From Desulfosporosinus orientis DSM 765 (GTDB lineage Bacteria > Bacillota > Desulfitobacteriia > Desulfitobacteriales > Desulfitobacteriaceae): DNA of 64,000 nt. Shown piece after piece: positions 36,439-45,177 of this stretch (position 1 is its first letter; every line of letters starts with the position of its first letter). The position numbers and the translations under genes were made by a program. The notes under the pieces are model-generated. The model was not told the DNA's origin. It did not search any database and saw only the letters and a program-made list of their open reading frames with translations. Where the stretch lies: positions 3,950,001 to 4,014,000 of the forward strand of contig NC_016584.1 in assembly GCF_000235605.1 (NCBI RefSeq), written 5' to 3'.

Positions 36439-37794
36439 TCACTTCTCAACCCTTGACATCAAGACAACCGTCTCAACGTGCACCGTCCAGGGAAACATAT
36501 CCACCGGCTGCAACTCGGCCACCCGGTATCCCCCGCTCTGCAGTATCCCCAGGTCCCGTGCCAGCGTCCCTGGATCACAGGAGACATAAATAATCTGATC
36601 CGGTCCCAATTCCAGCAGTCTCTCCAGCACTCTCTTATGTGCTCCGGCCCGGGGCGGATCGAGAACCACAATATCCGGGCTGTCACTTATTTGCCTGAAA
36701 GTATCCTCTACTTTTCCGGCAATAAACTCCACATTATCAATTGCGTTTCGCCTGGCATTTTCCTGAGCATCTGCCACTGCGTAAGGATTTTCTTCGATTC
36801 CCCAAACCTTCTTAGCTTTGCCTGCTAAAGCTAAAGTAATCGTCCCGATTCCGCAGTAAAGATCCCAAACCACTTTCTCCGTTGAAAGCTTCGCCCAATC
36901 CAACACAGTATAATAAAGCCTGTGGGTCTGGCTGGGATTGACTTGCAAAAACGCCAAAGGTGAGATCTTGAACTCCGCTCCCAGCACATCCTCGTCGAAA
37001 TCCCCTTGACCGGCCAGGCGCACCGGCACTCCTGAACTGTTAATACCCCAAACCCAGCGGATTAAACCAAGACATTCTCCCAACCTCTGTGCACCCGGCA
37101 GCAGAGGGGTATCGGCCAAAGACGCCTCCGGCAGAGCATCCATTATTAACATCCCTTCCCCCCGGGAATTTTCCCGAAAAGTAATGGAGGTCAGCGAAGG
37201 GTAAGATTCCTTATCCTGTTCGCCCAGAAATTCTTCCACTTCCCGGACCCAGCCATTCATCTCTTCACTGATCAAAAGACAATCCTCAAAGGGAACCGTC
37301 GCTTTGCTTTTTTCCTGGTAATAGCCCAGGCTCCCCTGTTCTTCCCAGTGCAGCCGGGCCTTATTGCGGTAGCGCCAGGGATAATAATCCATCCCAATGG
37401 TTGGATGTATCGTTACACTATCCAGGGATATTTTACCGATCCTGGCCAGAGCGTCTGCCACCCACTGCTTCTTCCAGACCAAAGTCTGCTCATACTTCAG
37501 GTGCTGCAGCTGACAGCCGCCGCAAACATTAAATACGCTGCAAGGTGGTTTGATCCTGTCTGGGGATGCTTTCAGGATCTCCAGCAATTTTCCCCGCTGC
37601 CAGTTCTTCTTCACTTCCACAATCTGAACCTGACCGATTTCTCCAGGCAGCAAGCCAGGCACAAAGGTAGCTTTGCCCTCATGATAGCCAACAGCCACCC
37701 CCTCTGAGGAAAGACGGAGGCCTTCCAATTTAATAACATTATTATTAACGCCGGCAGCGCTGCTTTTCTTATTAACCGGATACTTTGATTTCAC
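36439..37794 (-). CDS. rlmD: 23S rRNA (uracil-5-)-methyltransferase RlmD/RumA type
   Basis: 451 residues, complete. TRAM domain (about 20-75), 4Fe-4S cysteines Cys85, Cys91, Cys94 (CSVFNVCGGC) and one further in EDCLL, SAM-binding DLYCGIGTITLALA, DPPRAG and the catalytic Cys in YVSCDPGTLARDL. It ends PVDMFPWTVHVETVVLMSR. It methylates a uridine of 23S rRNA with SAM. It is the intact source for the scattered 3'-end fragments at 19.9, 27.5, 33.3, 45.3 and 50.1 kb. Confidence 0.93.
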   Translation of the reverse strand: MKSKYPVNKKSSAAGVNNNVIKLEGLRLSSEGVAVGYHEGKATFVPGLLPGEIGQVQIVEVKKNWQRGKLLEILKASPDRIKPPCSVFNVCGGCQLQHLKYEQTLVWKKQWVADALARIGKISLDSVTIHPTIGMDYYPWRYRNKARLHWEEQGSLGYYQEKSKATVPFEDCLLISEEMNGWVREVEEFLGEQDKESYPSLTSITFRENSRGEGMLIMDALPEASLADTPLLPGAQRLGECLGLIRWVWGINSSGVPVRLAGQGDFDEDVLGAEFKISPLAFLQVNPSQTHRLYYTVLDWAKLSTEKVVWDLYCGIGTITLALAGKAKKVWGIEENPYAVADAQENARRNAIDNVEFIAGKVEDTFRQISDSPDIVVLDPPRAGAHKRVLERLLELGPDQIIYVSCDPGTLARDLGILQSGGYRVAELQPVDMFPWTVHVETVVLMSRVEK

Positions 37795-37947
37795 AAATTT
37801 TTCCTCCCAAACCTATTCCAGTTCATTGTAAACTAAGGTGTCCCTCCTGTCCAACAGCATACCCACTGCAAAGCCCTAGGGACATGATAAAAAATTAAAG
37901 TACCCAGAAACACAAAATTCTGTTATACTTTTCTTATCTGAATATGA

Positions 37948-38091
37948 ACCTTCGGGGCAAGGTGAAATTCCTTACCGGCGGTGATGATTGCCCGTGCAAT
38001 TCAGCCCGCGACTCGGTGCAGCTATTAATGTTGCATTGACTGACTTGGTGAAATTCCAAGGCCGACGGTATAGTCCGGACGAGAGAAGGTA
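37948..38091 (+). promoter_or_regulatory. FMN riboswitch (RFN element)
   Basis: All conserved RFN blocks are present in order: CTTCGGGGCAAGGTGAAATT, ACCGGCGGTGAT, GCCCGCGA, TTGGTGAAATTCCAAGGCCG, ACGGTATAGTCCGGACG and AGAGAAGG. A terminator follows at 38137. FMN binding should stop transcription of the downstream EamA transporter. Confidence 0.95.
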
Positions 38092-38136
38092 AAAACTAGG
38101 GGTTTGGCAAACTGCTTCCCTAGTTCCTCTTAGACG

Positions 38137-38169
38137 CCTCGTAAAAGAAATTATTTACGAGGTCTTTTT
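38137..38169 (+). terminator. Terminator of the FMN riboswitch expression platform
   Basis: CCTCGTAAA / TTTACGAGG with an 8-base loop followed by TCTTTTT. An alternative upstream pairing AACTAGGG / CCCTAGTT (38095-38126) may be the competing structure. Confidence 0.85.
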
Positions 38170-38245
38170 CATGTTAATAACTCTCTTTCTTTTGACATGA
38201 GAAGGTTCAATTCAAATACAGTATTAGGATATGGAGGGTTCGAAC

Positions 38246-39223
38246 TTGATTCAAAACAAACAGCCATCTTCATTGGGTATCTGGTGGATCGCCCTTGGAG
38301 CTGCTATGTGGGGACTTGATGGTGTCTTTATCGTTTCACTGCTGCACAATCTGACATCCTCTGAGATTGTCTGGATGGAACACGTATTACTATTTTTCTT
38401 CGCTTTCCCGGTGCTTCTCCGGAAACGCCATGAACTCAAGCAGCTAAAACTTAATGACTGGTTGGCAGTCCTATTCATAGGCTGGGGAGGATCAGCTTTA
38501 GCCTCAGTCTTGTTTACAGCCGGATTTACTTACGGCAATCCTAACGTTGTGCTCATCTTACAAAAAATCCAGCCTCTATTTGCTGTACTCCTCGCCACAT
38601 TAATACTAAAGGAGCGTTTGCGGAAAAACTACTGGAAATTATTCATTGCTGCACTCATCGGTGCCTACTTGCTCACCTTCGGACTGCACATTCCTTCAGC
38701 TGCCGGGAGTACTTCACAGCTCATTGGATCATTGTTTGCCATCGGAGCCGCTGCACTTTGGGGAGGATCCACCGTTATGGGCAAACACTTAGCGGGCAAA
38801 GTATCTTTTACTACTCTAACTGCTCTTCGCTTTGCTGTTGCTCTGCCCTTGTTGACCGTTATGGTATTAGCACAACACCCAGACTGGCAGAGTATGGGTA
38901 AAGCCCTTAGTTTGGCACCCGTTTGGGCTAACCTCCTATTTCAAACCCTCGTGCCAAGCCTTATAAGTCTATTGCTTTACTACCATGGGTTAGATGGAGT
39001 GAAAGCTTCTCATGCCACTATTGCTGAACTTGCCTTCCCTGCAACAGGCTTGCTTCTTAACTGGCTAATCTTACACCAGACCATTGACCTTGGGCAATGG
39101 ATTGGCTTTACCATTGTCTGGCTGGCTGTACTGCAGTTATCCAGAATGAACAACAAACCAGATAAATTGGAGCTGTCCCTTGAATCATCATCTCCTCAAC
39201 AAGCCGATTTGGCCAGCAAATAA
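38246..39223 (+). CDS. EamA/DMT transporter under FMN riboswitch, probable riboflavin importer
   Basis: TTG 38246 is 7 nt after GGAGGG; the in-frame ATG at 38231 contains that RBS and is unlikely. About 325 residues with ten transmembrane helices in two EamA repeats (GAAMWGLDGVFIVSLL; GAAALWGGSTVMGKH). Genes for DMT-type proteins behind RFN elements have been assigned as riboflavin transporters (RibN in proteobacteria; ImpX in Desulfitobacterium and Fusobacterium). The riboswitch makes riboflavin uptake the best guess. It ends before a strong terminator at 39262. Confidence 0.82.
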   Translation: MIQNKQPSSLGIWWIALGAAMWGLDGVFIVSLLHNLTSSEIVWMEHVLLFFFAFPVLLRKRHELKQLKLNDWLAVLFIGWGGSALASVLFTAGFTYGNPNVVLILQKIQPLFAVLLATLILKERLRKNYWKLFIAALIGAYLLTFGLHIPSAAGSTSQLIGSLFAIGAAALWGGSTVMGKHLAGKVSFTTLTALRFAVALPLLTVMVLAQHPDWQSMGKALSLAPVWANLLFQTLVPSLISLLLYYHGLDGVKASHATIAELAFPATGLLLNWLILHQTIDLGQWIGFTIVWLAVLQLSRMNNKPDKLELSLESSSPQQADLASK

Positions 39224-39261
39224 TCGATTCCATCTTATCTGTGTAACTTTTTATCTGACAC

Positions 39262-39298
39262 AAGTTGAGGTAGGTTTAATACTTACCTCAACTTTTTT
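39262..39298 (+). terminator. Rho-independent terminator
   Basis: AAGTTGAGGTA / TACCTCAACTT-type stem followed by six T, just downstream of the EamA gene. Confidence 0.8.
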
Positions 39299-39446
39299 AA
39301 TAACATATTTTAGTCGCCCCCTCAACTGCTTTGATAGTCGTGAAAGGGAAGGATATAATGTAATCGAAGCTGTATATGGCAAAAATGCTGTCAATTAAGC
39401 AGATGAAGATAACCTTAGAAAAGCATGTGAAATGGAGGAGATCAAT

Positions 39447-40436
39447 ATGAAAGAACAAACCCGCAGAAACTGCGAACAATTGATAGAAAACCGGAATCGG
39501 GTTAAATCCGTTTTCTCTTGGGATAACGGATTGCTTAATCTTGCCTGTGCCGGCATCTTTACAGCAAAGGGCAAGGCTGTAGATGAGTTGGTATTAGAAG
39601 ATTGCAAGAACCTGCTCAAACAGAAAGTTGGCATATTCTCTAACTTTCGCAGCACCGCCCGGTCGCCAATTACTGCGATGCTGGCAACCAGCAGTAATCC
39701 GAAACAGACGTTGGAAAATGGTCTGTTGGTGTATCAGCTACTGAAGAAAGACTTCTGGACATCTAGCTATTTACCGCTAACTGCAATGATCATTGCACAG
39801 ATGGCTCAACCATCCCAGTATGAGGAAATTGCATCAAGAACACGGACAATCTATGACCGGATGAAGAAAGAGCATCCCTTTCTGACATCCGGTGAAGACA
39901 GCACATTTTGTGCGCTCATGGCTCTATCAGAGAAGACAGATGATATGATGATTGAAGATGCTGAGCAATGCTATCATAACTTGAAGCCAAATTTCTTTTC
40001 CTCCAATGCTGTTCAGTCACTCAGCCATGTGTTGGCGCTCTGTGACAGCCGTGCTGATACGAAGTGCGAAAAAACGATGGAGCTTTTTGAAAAACTGAAA
40101 GCGGCGGGACATAAGTACGGAACGAACTATGAGCTGTCCACGCTGGGTGTCTTGGCAATGTCTGGCGGCAATTCGGATGAGATCGTTCAGGAAATTGATG
40201 AAATTGATGATTGGCTGTCACAGCAGAAAGGCTTCGGATTTTTCAGCAACATTACCCGTAAGCAAAGGCTGATGTACGCCGGAATTGTGACGCAGAGGGA
40301 TTACCTAAATGAAGAGGCTATGCAGACCGCAGCGGTGAATGGTACAATTTCACTGATCGTAGCTCAGGAGGCCGCTATATATGCTGCAGTAGCGGCAAGC
40401 TCAGCAGCAGCGGGCAGCGCCACATCATCAAATTAA
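39447..40436 (+). CDS. DUF4003 family protein
   Basis: ATG 39447 follows GGAGGAG; the earlier ATG 39432 includes the RBS. About 329 residues, all-helical, with GIFSNFRSTARSPITAMLAT, SYLPLTAMIIAQMA, ALMALSEKTDD and KGFGFFSNITRKQRLMYAGI as in DUF4003. It ends in an Ala/Ser-rich tail. Cytoplasmic; function unknown. Confidence 0.75.
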   Translation: MKEQTRRNCEQLIENRNRVKSVFSWDNGLLNLACAGIFTAKGKAVDELVLEDCKNLLKQKVGIFSNFRSTARSPITAMLATSSNPKQTLENGLLVYQLLKKDFWTSSYLPLTAMIIAQMAQPSQYEEIASRTRTIYDRMKKEHPFLTSGEDSTFCALMALSEKTDDMMIEDAEQCYHNLKPNFFSSNAVQSLSHVLALCDSRADTKCEKTMELFEKLKAAGHKYGTNYELSTLGVLAMSGGNSDEIVQEIDEIDDWLSQQKGFGFFSNITRKQRLMYAGIVTQRDYLNEEAMQTAAVNGTISLIVAQEAAIYAAVAASSAAAGSATSSN

Positions 40437-40474
40437 TTATAAGCAACAAATTGTGCCAAAAAGTTATTCATTTG

Positions 40475-40639
40475 TCAGGTCACTTCAGGACTTGCTGACA
40501 CAGGCAGCGAAAGCAATGCTCCTGTTATCCCCATCCCTTTCATGGCTTCCTCATCGATTTTCATATCCCAGGGCGGCAAAGAAGCTGCATTAGAATTATT
40601 TTTTCCAATCACATGATGATGTACATCTATAAAAAACAC
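40475..40639 (-). pseudogene. Amidohydrolase N-terminal fragment
   Basis: A GTG start 10 nt after AGGAGG gives VFFIDVHHHVIG, the metal-binding start of amidohydrolase-2 proteins, then LPPWDMKIDEEAMKGMGITG and a TGA after 54 codons. The barrel is missing. Confidence 0.65.
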
Positions 40640-40654
40640 ATGTATATTCCCTCC

Positions 40655-41181
40655 TTAAATTGTCGTTAAGCGAACACCTTGCCGCCAAACCGGCTGGATA
40701 AATAAGGTATCTGAAACATTTGATGTGGGGTCGTCCTTCACTAACAGCAAGTCGGCCCGGGCACCGTTCACAATCCGGCCGCGGTCAATAAGTCCAAAAC
40801 GGCGGGCAGGAAGTGAAGTGGCCGCTTTTAACGCCTCAGTAGGTGTCAATCCAGCTTTCACCCGCAACTGCAGTTCATGGTGCAAACTTGCTCCGGGCAC
40901 CATCCCGCCCACATCAGGTGTTGAAGAATCGGCCCCAGCCGAATATCCACACCCGCATCGTGGGATGCCTTCACAGTTTCCAACAGATATTCCATCTTTC
41001 CCTGGGGATAAGAATGGATGTGCTTATGGATAGCGTTTAACCACTCTTCACTTAATTTTGAGCGTACACCCTCATCCTTGGCGAAGTCAGACGTGTCACT
41101 GTCCCCTATGGTGGAAGCCCCAGCGACAATAGTAGGGCACACAAGCATAGCGGTATCATTTTTCTCCCTGGCGATTTCCAT
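40655..41181 (-). pseudogene. Amidohydrolase (imidazolonepropionase-like) C-terminal half, frameshifted
   Basis: 41181-40930 encodes IHSYPQGKMEYLLETVKASH then DAGVDI. After a frameshift near 40920 the other frame continues STPDVGGMVPGASLHHELQL, AGLTPTEALKAATSLPARRF and RGRIVNGARADLLLVKDDP. N-terminal metal-binding residues are absent. Confidence 0.8.
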
Positions 41182-41315
41182 GGCTTTTTGATAAAATCAT
41201 CGGAAGAATGGGCCTCGCTTGGCGATGGAAAACAATGACATCTCCGGGGTGAAGCTACCGAATTGCTTGAAAAAGAATTTATCCACTATGAGCCGGTCCT
41301 GAAGCCAAATTCCAA

Positions 41316-41370
41316 CTAAAGCCTGTCCGATTCGACAATTTCCTCTTATCGAAATCAGGCTGGCTATGTT
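41316..41370. repeat. Leader-like hairpin, copy 1 (paralogue of 45115-45168)
   Basis: AAGCCTGTCCGATTCGAC...TATCGAAATCAGGCTGGCT matches the hairpin at 45118-45167 at most positions. It directly abuts the CTTA array at 41381. 41182-41417 contains no convincing gene. Confidence 0.65.
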
Positions 41371-41380
41371 GGAATTTTCA

Positions 41381-41428
41381 CTTATCAAAATCTTAATAAA
41401 TTCTTATAAAGAACTTATTATTTTCTTA
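41381..41428 (-). promoter_or_regulatory. Phased CTTA array 1 (five repeats, 11-bp spacing)
   Basis: CTTA begins at 41381, 41392, 41403, 41414 and 41425, exactly 11 bp apart (TAAG on the minus strand). The array overlaps the last codons of the carboxypeptidase gene. The flank CTATGTTGGAATT is shared with array 2. This is the direct-repeat architecture of OmpR/PhoB-type regulators such as VanR. Confidence 0.75.
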
Positions 41429-42392
41429 TGTTGTTGTATACAGCTAAGGCATCGGTAATATTATACTGTTCCGAATAGTGATCTCCTTTTGCACCAGCTG
41501 AAATCAGAATATATTCTTGTTTACCCACTTTGGCGAGACTCGCGAGACATAGACCGGCCTCATCGGTATATCCGGTTTTTCCACCTAAGATTTCCCCATC
41601 AATAATGTTTTGATTGTTGAGGTCTTCAAACATGGTACTGTAAAAGGTTATCCCTCCAGGGTGCTTATTAGTGGGTTGTGTGAAATAACGGGATGAAGTA
41701 AAAATCTCCCGGAAAGTATCATTCTGCAAAGCATAGCTTAGAAGTATAGCCAGGTCTTTGACTGTTGTGTAGTGGTTTTTATTCTGAAGTCCAGTGGCAT
41801 TTTCAAAATGGGTATTGTCCATACCCAGATCTGCCGCCTTTTGATTCATTATTTTTACGAAATTCTGCTCTGATCCCGCAATCTGATCAGAAAGTGCAAT
41901 ACAGCACTCCGCACCGCTCGGCAGCATTACTCCGTATAACAGATCGATTGCCATGACCTGCTCGCCCGGCCGGAAACCGGCCATTGATGCATCTGCCTCG
42001 TACAGCCCCTGAAACGTAGAATTGGTTAGTTTGATTTCTTCCTTCAGGTCAGGTAGATTTTCTATCGCCACAATGGCAGTCATCATTTTAGTCAAAGAAG
42101 CAGGGTAGATTTTTTCTTCGCTATTTTTTTGCATCAGGATGGTATGATCTATTAACCGGATCAGAATCGCATTAGGACTGTTCAGCTTATCGGAAGATGT
42201 AGAAACAGAGGGATCGGGTGTTATCTTTAAAGAAGAATATGACGAGGTTTTATCGTCATATTCTTTCTCAAAGATGTGCTGATATCCTGGAATAATGATG
42301 GATTTGTAAACAAAAGCAGCAATTCCAACCTTCAACAGAAATGCTACAAATACGCGTATTCCTGGCATTTTCTTTTTTACTTTTCGTGCCAT
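41418..42392 (-). CDS. D-alanyl-D-alanine carboxypeptidase (S11, VanY-type role)
   Basis: 324 residues. An N-terminal transmembrane helix (VFVAFLLKVGIAAFVY) anchors a penicillin-binding-protein-type domain with SLTK at 99-102, the SGN-like SGA at 159-161 and KTG in LGGKTGYTDEAG. It trims the terminal D-Ala from peptidoglycan precursors outside the membrane. It lies downstream of vanS- and vanR-like genes. This serine type resembles VanY of vanD-like clusters, not the zinc VanY of Tn1546. The promoter carries CTTA array 2; AAGGAG precedes the ATG. Confidence 0.85.
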   Translation of the reverse strand: MARKVKKKMPGIRVFVAFLLKVGIAAFVYKSIIIPGYQHIFEKEYDDKTSSYSSLKITPDPSVSTSSDKLNSPNAILIRLIDHTILMQKNSEEKIYPASLTKMMTAIVAIENLPDLKEEIKLTNSTFQGLYEADASMAGFRPGEQVMAIDLLYGVMLPSGAECCIALSDQIAGSEQNFVKIMNQKAADLGMDNTHFENATGLQNKNHYTTVKDLAILLSYALQNDTFREIFTSSRYFTQPTNKHPGGITFYSTMFEDLNNQNIIDGEILGGKTGYTDEAGLCLASLAKVGKQEYILISAGAKGDHYSEQYNITDALAVYNNIRK

Positions 42393-42462
42393 AATAAAAC
42401 AACTCCTTATTCTGTGCTGATATTACTTAACCACAGAACAAGGAGCTATGTTGGAATTCCAT

Positions 42463-42488
42463 CTTATGAACTTCTTAAGATTTTCTTA
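42463..42488 (-). promoter_or_regulatory. Phased CTTA array 2 upstream of the carboxypeptidase
   Basis: CTTA at 42463, 42474 and 42485 (11-bp spacing), 71 bp upstream of the carboxypeptidase start and overlapping the vanS stop. Probable VanR-like binding site. Confidence 0.75.
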
Positions 42489-43625
42489 TAACGGAAGCTT
42501 TACTGTAAATGTAGTATTTTCCGGATTGCTTTCCACAGAGATTGTGCCATCGTGAGCCTTGACAATTTCTTGGGCGATTGCCAAACCCAGTCCTGCTCCA
42601 CCGGTGTTAGTGGAACGTGCAGAATCTAATCGGTAAAACTTTTCAAAAATAGTTTCAAGCTTTGCCCGCGGGATTGGATTTCCCTGATTAGTAAACGTTA
42701 TAACAATATTTTTGTCCTGCTGTGCAGCAGAAATGTCAATGACGTTGTTTTCATAGCTATAGGCTATCGCATTTTTCAGAATATTATTGAACACACGAGC
42801 CAGTTTGTCGGTATCTCCCCACAGTATTAAGCCGCCAGGTACATTGACGGACACCTGCTTTTCCTGGGGAGCCAGTATTGGATAGAATTCATCGGCCATC
42901 TGCTGGAGCATGAACAGTAAATTGATTTTTTCTTTATCCAAAACAATCGTTTGAAGATTAAATCTTGTGATCTCAAAAAACTCATTGATAAGCTGCTCTA
43001 ATCGATAAGCTTTTTCCAAGGTAATACCGACATATTTTGCCTTCTGTTCAGGAGGCATATCAGGAGCTTCATCGAGAAGACTTAAGTATCCTATAACGGA
43101 GGTCAGAGGTGTCTTTATATCATGAGCCAAGTAAACGACTAAATCATTTTTGCGCTGCTCGGCATCAAGTGCGGCTTTCTTTTGTATTTCCAAGTTGTAT
43201 TTTATCTGATTAAGCTTATTTTCCATAAAGTCCAATTCCGGTGATAGTGTAATTTCAGCATCGGATTCCTCAGCAAGTTTATCCATTCCAGCGCTGATTT
43301 CATCAAAATATTTTGTGAACCAAGAAACAGAAAATCGAAAAAGGATAACTAAAAACATTAGGATTACAACAAAAAGGATCATGTCCATATTGTTGCGAAT
43401 CACCAACTGATAGATTGTCAGTGCGTCCGAATTTTCAAAATGAAAAGCGTAGACCAAAAATAGAACGATACGATCTCCGATCCGTCCACGCAGGATATAG
43501 CGCAATAGATAAACAGTCACAGTGGCGGCAACTGTAATCAGAAGCATTTGAAAAAATATTTTCCTTTTTAATTTTATATAATCATTCCTTCTTTTATCTC
43601 TCTTACTTTTCAATTTTATAGCCAA
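42486..43625 (-). CDS. vanS: VanS-like sensor histidine kinase
   Basis: I choose TTG 43625 (gives LAIKLKSKRDKRRNDYIKLK after start), preceded by GGGGG and overlapping the vanR end by 23 bp. This is the same arrangement and nearly the same start sequence as VanS of Tn1546. Two transmembrane helices (IFFQMLLITVAATVTVYLLR; NMDMILFVVILMFLVILFRF), H-box LAHDIKTPLTSVIGYL, N-box NILKNAIAYS, G-box GGAGLGLAIAQEIVKAHDG. It senses an envelope or glycopeptide signal and phosphorylates the VanR-like partner. Confidence 0.88.
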   Translation of the reverse strand: MAIKLKSKRDKRRNDYIKLKRKIFFQMLLITVAATVTVYLLRYILRGRIGDRIVLFLVYAFHFENSDALTIYQLVIRNNMDMILFVVILMFLVILFRFSVSWFTKYFDEISAGMDKLAEESDAEITLSPELDFMENKLNQIKYNLEIQKKAALDAEQRKNDLVVYLAHDIKTPLTSVIGYLSLLDEAPDMPPEQKAKYVGITLEKAYRLEQLINEFFEITRFNLQTIVLDKEKINLLFMLQQMADEFYPILAPQEKQVSVNVPGGLILWGDTDKLARVFNNILKNAIAYSYENNVIDISAAQQDKNIVITFTNQGNPIPRAKLETIFEKFYRLDSARSTNTGGAGLGLAIAQEIVKAHDGTISVESNPENTTFTVKLPL

Positions 43626-44301
43626 TCCCCCATACCGTTTTGATATATTTAGGATGTTCCGCGCTGTCATGCATTTTCTCCCTTAAATGCCTGATATGAA
43701 CCATTACTGTATTATTGCTATTGGTGAAATACTTATCTCCCCATACCTCATGGAACAATTCTTCCGAACTGACCACCCGTCCGCGATTAGAACTGAGAAC
43801 CCAAAGAATAGAAAATTCTGTAGGAGTGAGAGATAGCCTTTTTTCATCCAGCGTACATTCATGGGTCTTCATGTCCAATACTAAGCCGGAAAAGGCAATC
43901 AAGTCTTCTTCCTGGTTTGATTCCGAAGTATTATATTTGATAAATCTCCGGAGCTGCGCCTTTACACGAGCAACGAGTTCCAAAGGGCGAAACGGTTTAG
44001 TGATATAGTCGTCCGCACCTAATGTCAGCCCGGTAATTTTATCGATTTCTTCTTCTTTAGCTGTCAGCATGATAACCGGAAAATTATGTTTTTCTCTAAT
44101 TTTCTGGCAGAGCGTAAAGCCATCAATATCCGGCAGCATGACATCAAGTATTGCAAGCTCTAACTGTTCCGACTCAACACACCGGAACGCATCTTGACCG
44201 TTATAAAATTTGTATACTGTAAAACCTTCATTTCTTAAATAAACTTCAATTAGATCCGCAATGGACTGCTCATCGTCTACAATTAAAATATTGATGCTCA
44301 T
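43603..44301 (-). CDS. vanR: VanR-like response regulator
   Basis: ATG 44301 (MSINILIVDDEQSIADLIEV). Receiver with phospho-Asp in AILDVMLPDIDGF and KPFRPLELVARV; winged helix ending NTVMVHIRHLREKMHD and TVWGIGYKIEK, closely VanR-like. Phased CTTA repeats lie at its own promoter (44378), before the carboxypeptidase and at two further sites, so it is probably autoregulated and activates these units. Confidence 0.9.
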   Translation of the reverse strand: MSINILIVDDEQSIADLIEVYLRNEGFTVYKFYNGQDAFRCVESEQLELAILDVMLPDIDGFTLCQKIREKHNFPVIMLTAKEEEIDKITGLTLGADDYITKPFRPLELVARVKAQLRRFIKYNTSESNQEEDLIAFSGLVLDMKTHECTLDEKRLSLTPTEFSILWVLSSNRGRVVSSEELFHEVWGDKYFTNSNNTVMVHIRHLREKMHDSAEHPKYIKTVWGIGYKIEK

Positions 44302-44363
44302 AAGTTCTATCCCTTCTTCCTGGATAAACACTCATCTTTATAGTACTGCAAACAAAAATTTAT

Positions 44364-44392
44364 ATTATAATAAATTCCTTATGAAAACCTTA
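44364..44392 (-). promoter_or_regulatory. vanR-like promoter with CTTA pair
   Basis: -10 TATAAT (44369-44364, minus strand). CTTA at 44378 and 44389, 11 bp apart, overlap the -35 region, as expected for activation by an OmpR-type regulator. Confidence 0.65.
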
Positions 44393-44404
44393 AGGTTTTA
44401 TTAA

Positions 44405-44905
44405 TTAATATTTTAGTCTCAGTATATGGAAACGGTAATAGAGTAATAATACGAGCAAAAGTGTACCAACAAAAATAATAACTCTGTCTAATATTTTATT
44501 ATTAATATACCTATTGCTCAAGCTATATAATTCTAATCCAAGAAAGCCTCCAACAGTATTTGTAATTACATCTGTTATGTCTGTCGCTCCAATAGCGAAG
44601 ATAAATTGAATTAATTCGCAAGTAAGGCTAAAAACCAGTATTAAAGCAAACTTAGGTATAAATCCAACTTTTTTGAAATTGACATTCAAAAGCAAGCCAA
44701 AAGGTATAAAAATCATAACATTATCTATCATCTCTCCGAAATTAATTCTTCCATTTACATTTAAAGGAGCAAATGGATTCAAGTTAAGACTTCTATGATG
44801 ATAATTAAATACTGAAAAAATATTGTATTGTAATTTGAATAACACTAACCAGATTAGTATCACTAAATATAAAGCTAGTAATCCTCTAGATAATATTTTC
44901 CCCAT
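44405..44905 (-). CDS. vanZ: VanZ-family membrane protein
   Basis: 166 residues with four to five transmembrane helices, NVMIFIPFGLLLNV and SLTCELIQFIFAIGATDITD, the VanZ core. GAGGAG precedes the ATG. VanZ proteins confer low-level teicoplanin resistance in enterococci by an unclear mechanism. Upstream of and co-oriented with the vanRS-like genes. Confidence 0.85.
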   Translation of the reverse strand: MGKILSRGLLALYLVILIWLVLFKLQYNIFSVFNYHHRSLNLNPFAPLNVNGRINFGEMIDNVMIFIPFGLLLNVNFKKVGFIPKFALILVFSLTCELIQFIFAIGATDITDVITNTVGGFLGLELYSLSNRYINNKILDRVIIFVGTLLLVLLLYYRFHILRLKY

Positions 44906-45114
44906 ATAATCTCCTCTAATTCTTTTTTGTGAATTTTCTCCAGTTGATTAATTGCATTCTGTCATTGATATACAAAGTATACCTAAGATAATTATTGTTA
45001 AGACCTTTCTTATTATATCTAATCGCCTTTACTTTTTGTATTACATTTCAAATTGATGTAGAAGTAAAATCTAGTTTCCTTTCGTATGAGAGAAGCCCCC
45101 TTTCTGAAATTACG

Positions 45115-45168
45115 AAAGCCTATCCGATTCGATAACTTCATTCTATCGAAATGGGATAGGCTTTCTTT
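45115..45168. repeat. Leader-like hairpin, copy 2
   Basis: AAAGCCTATCC...GGGATAGGCTTT with inner CGATA/TATCG pairing, followed on the plus strand by CTTT. It lies between CTTA array 4 and vanZ. Paralogous to 41316-41370. It could be a terminator/attenuator in the vanZ leader. Confidence 0.65.
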
Positions 45169-45177
45169 AAATAAGTA

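Noticed and set aside
41197-41388. 63-codon minus-strand ORF below CTTA array 1
   Set aside because: It begins inside the array flank, spans the hairpin and has no family similarity or RBS; I treat the region as a leader plus debris.
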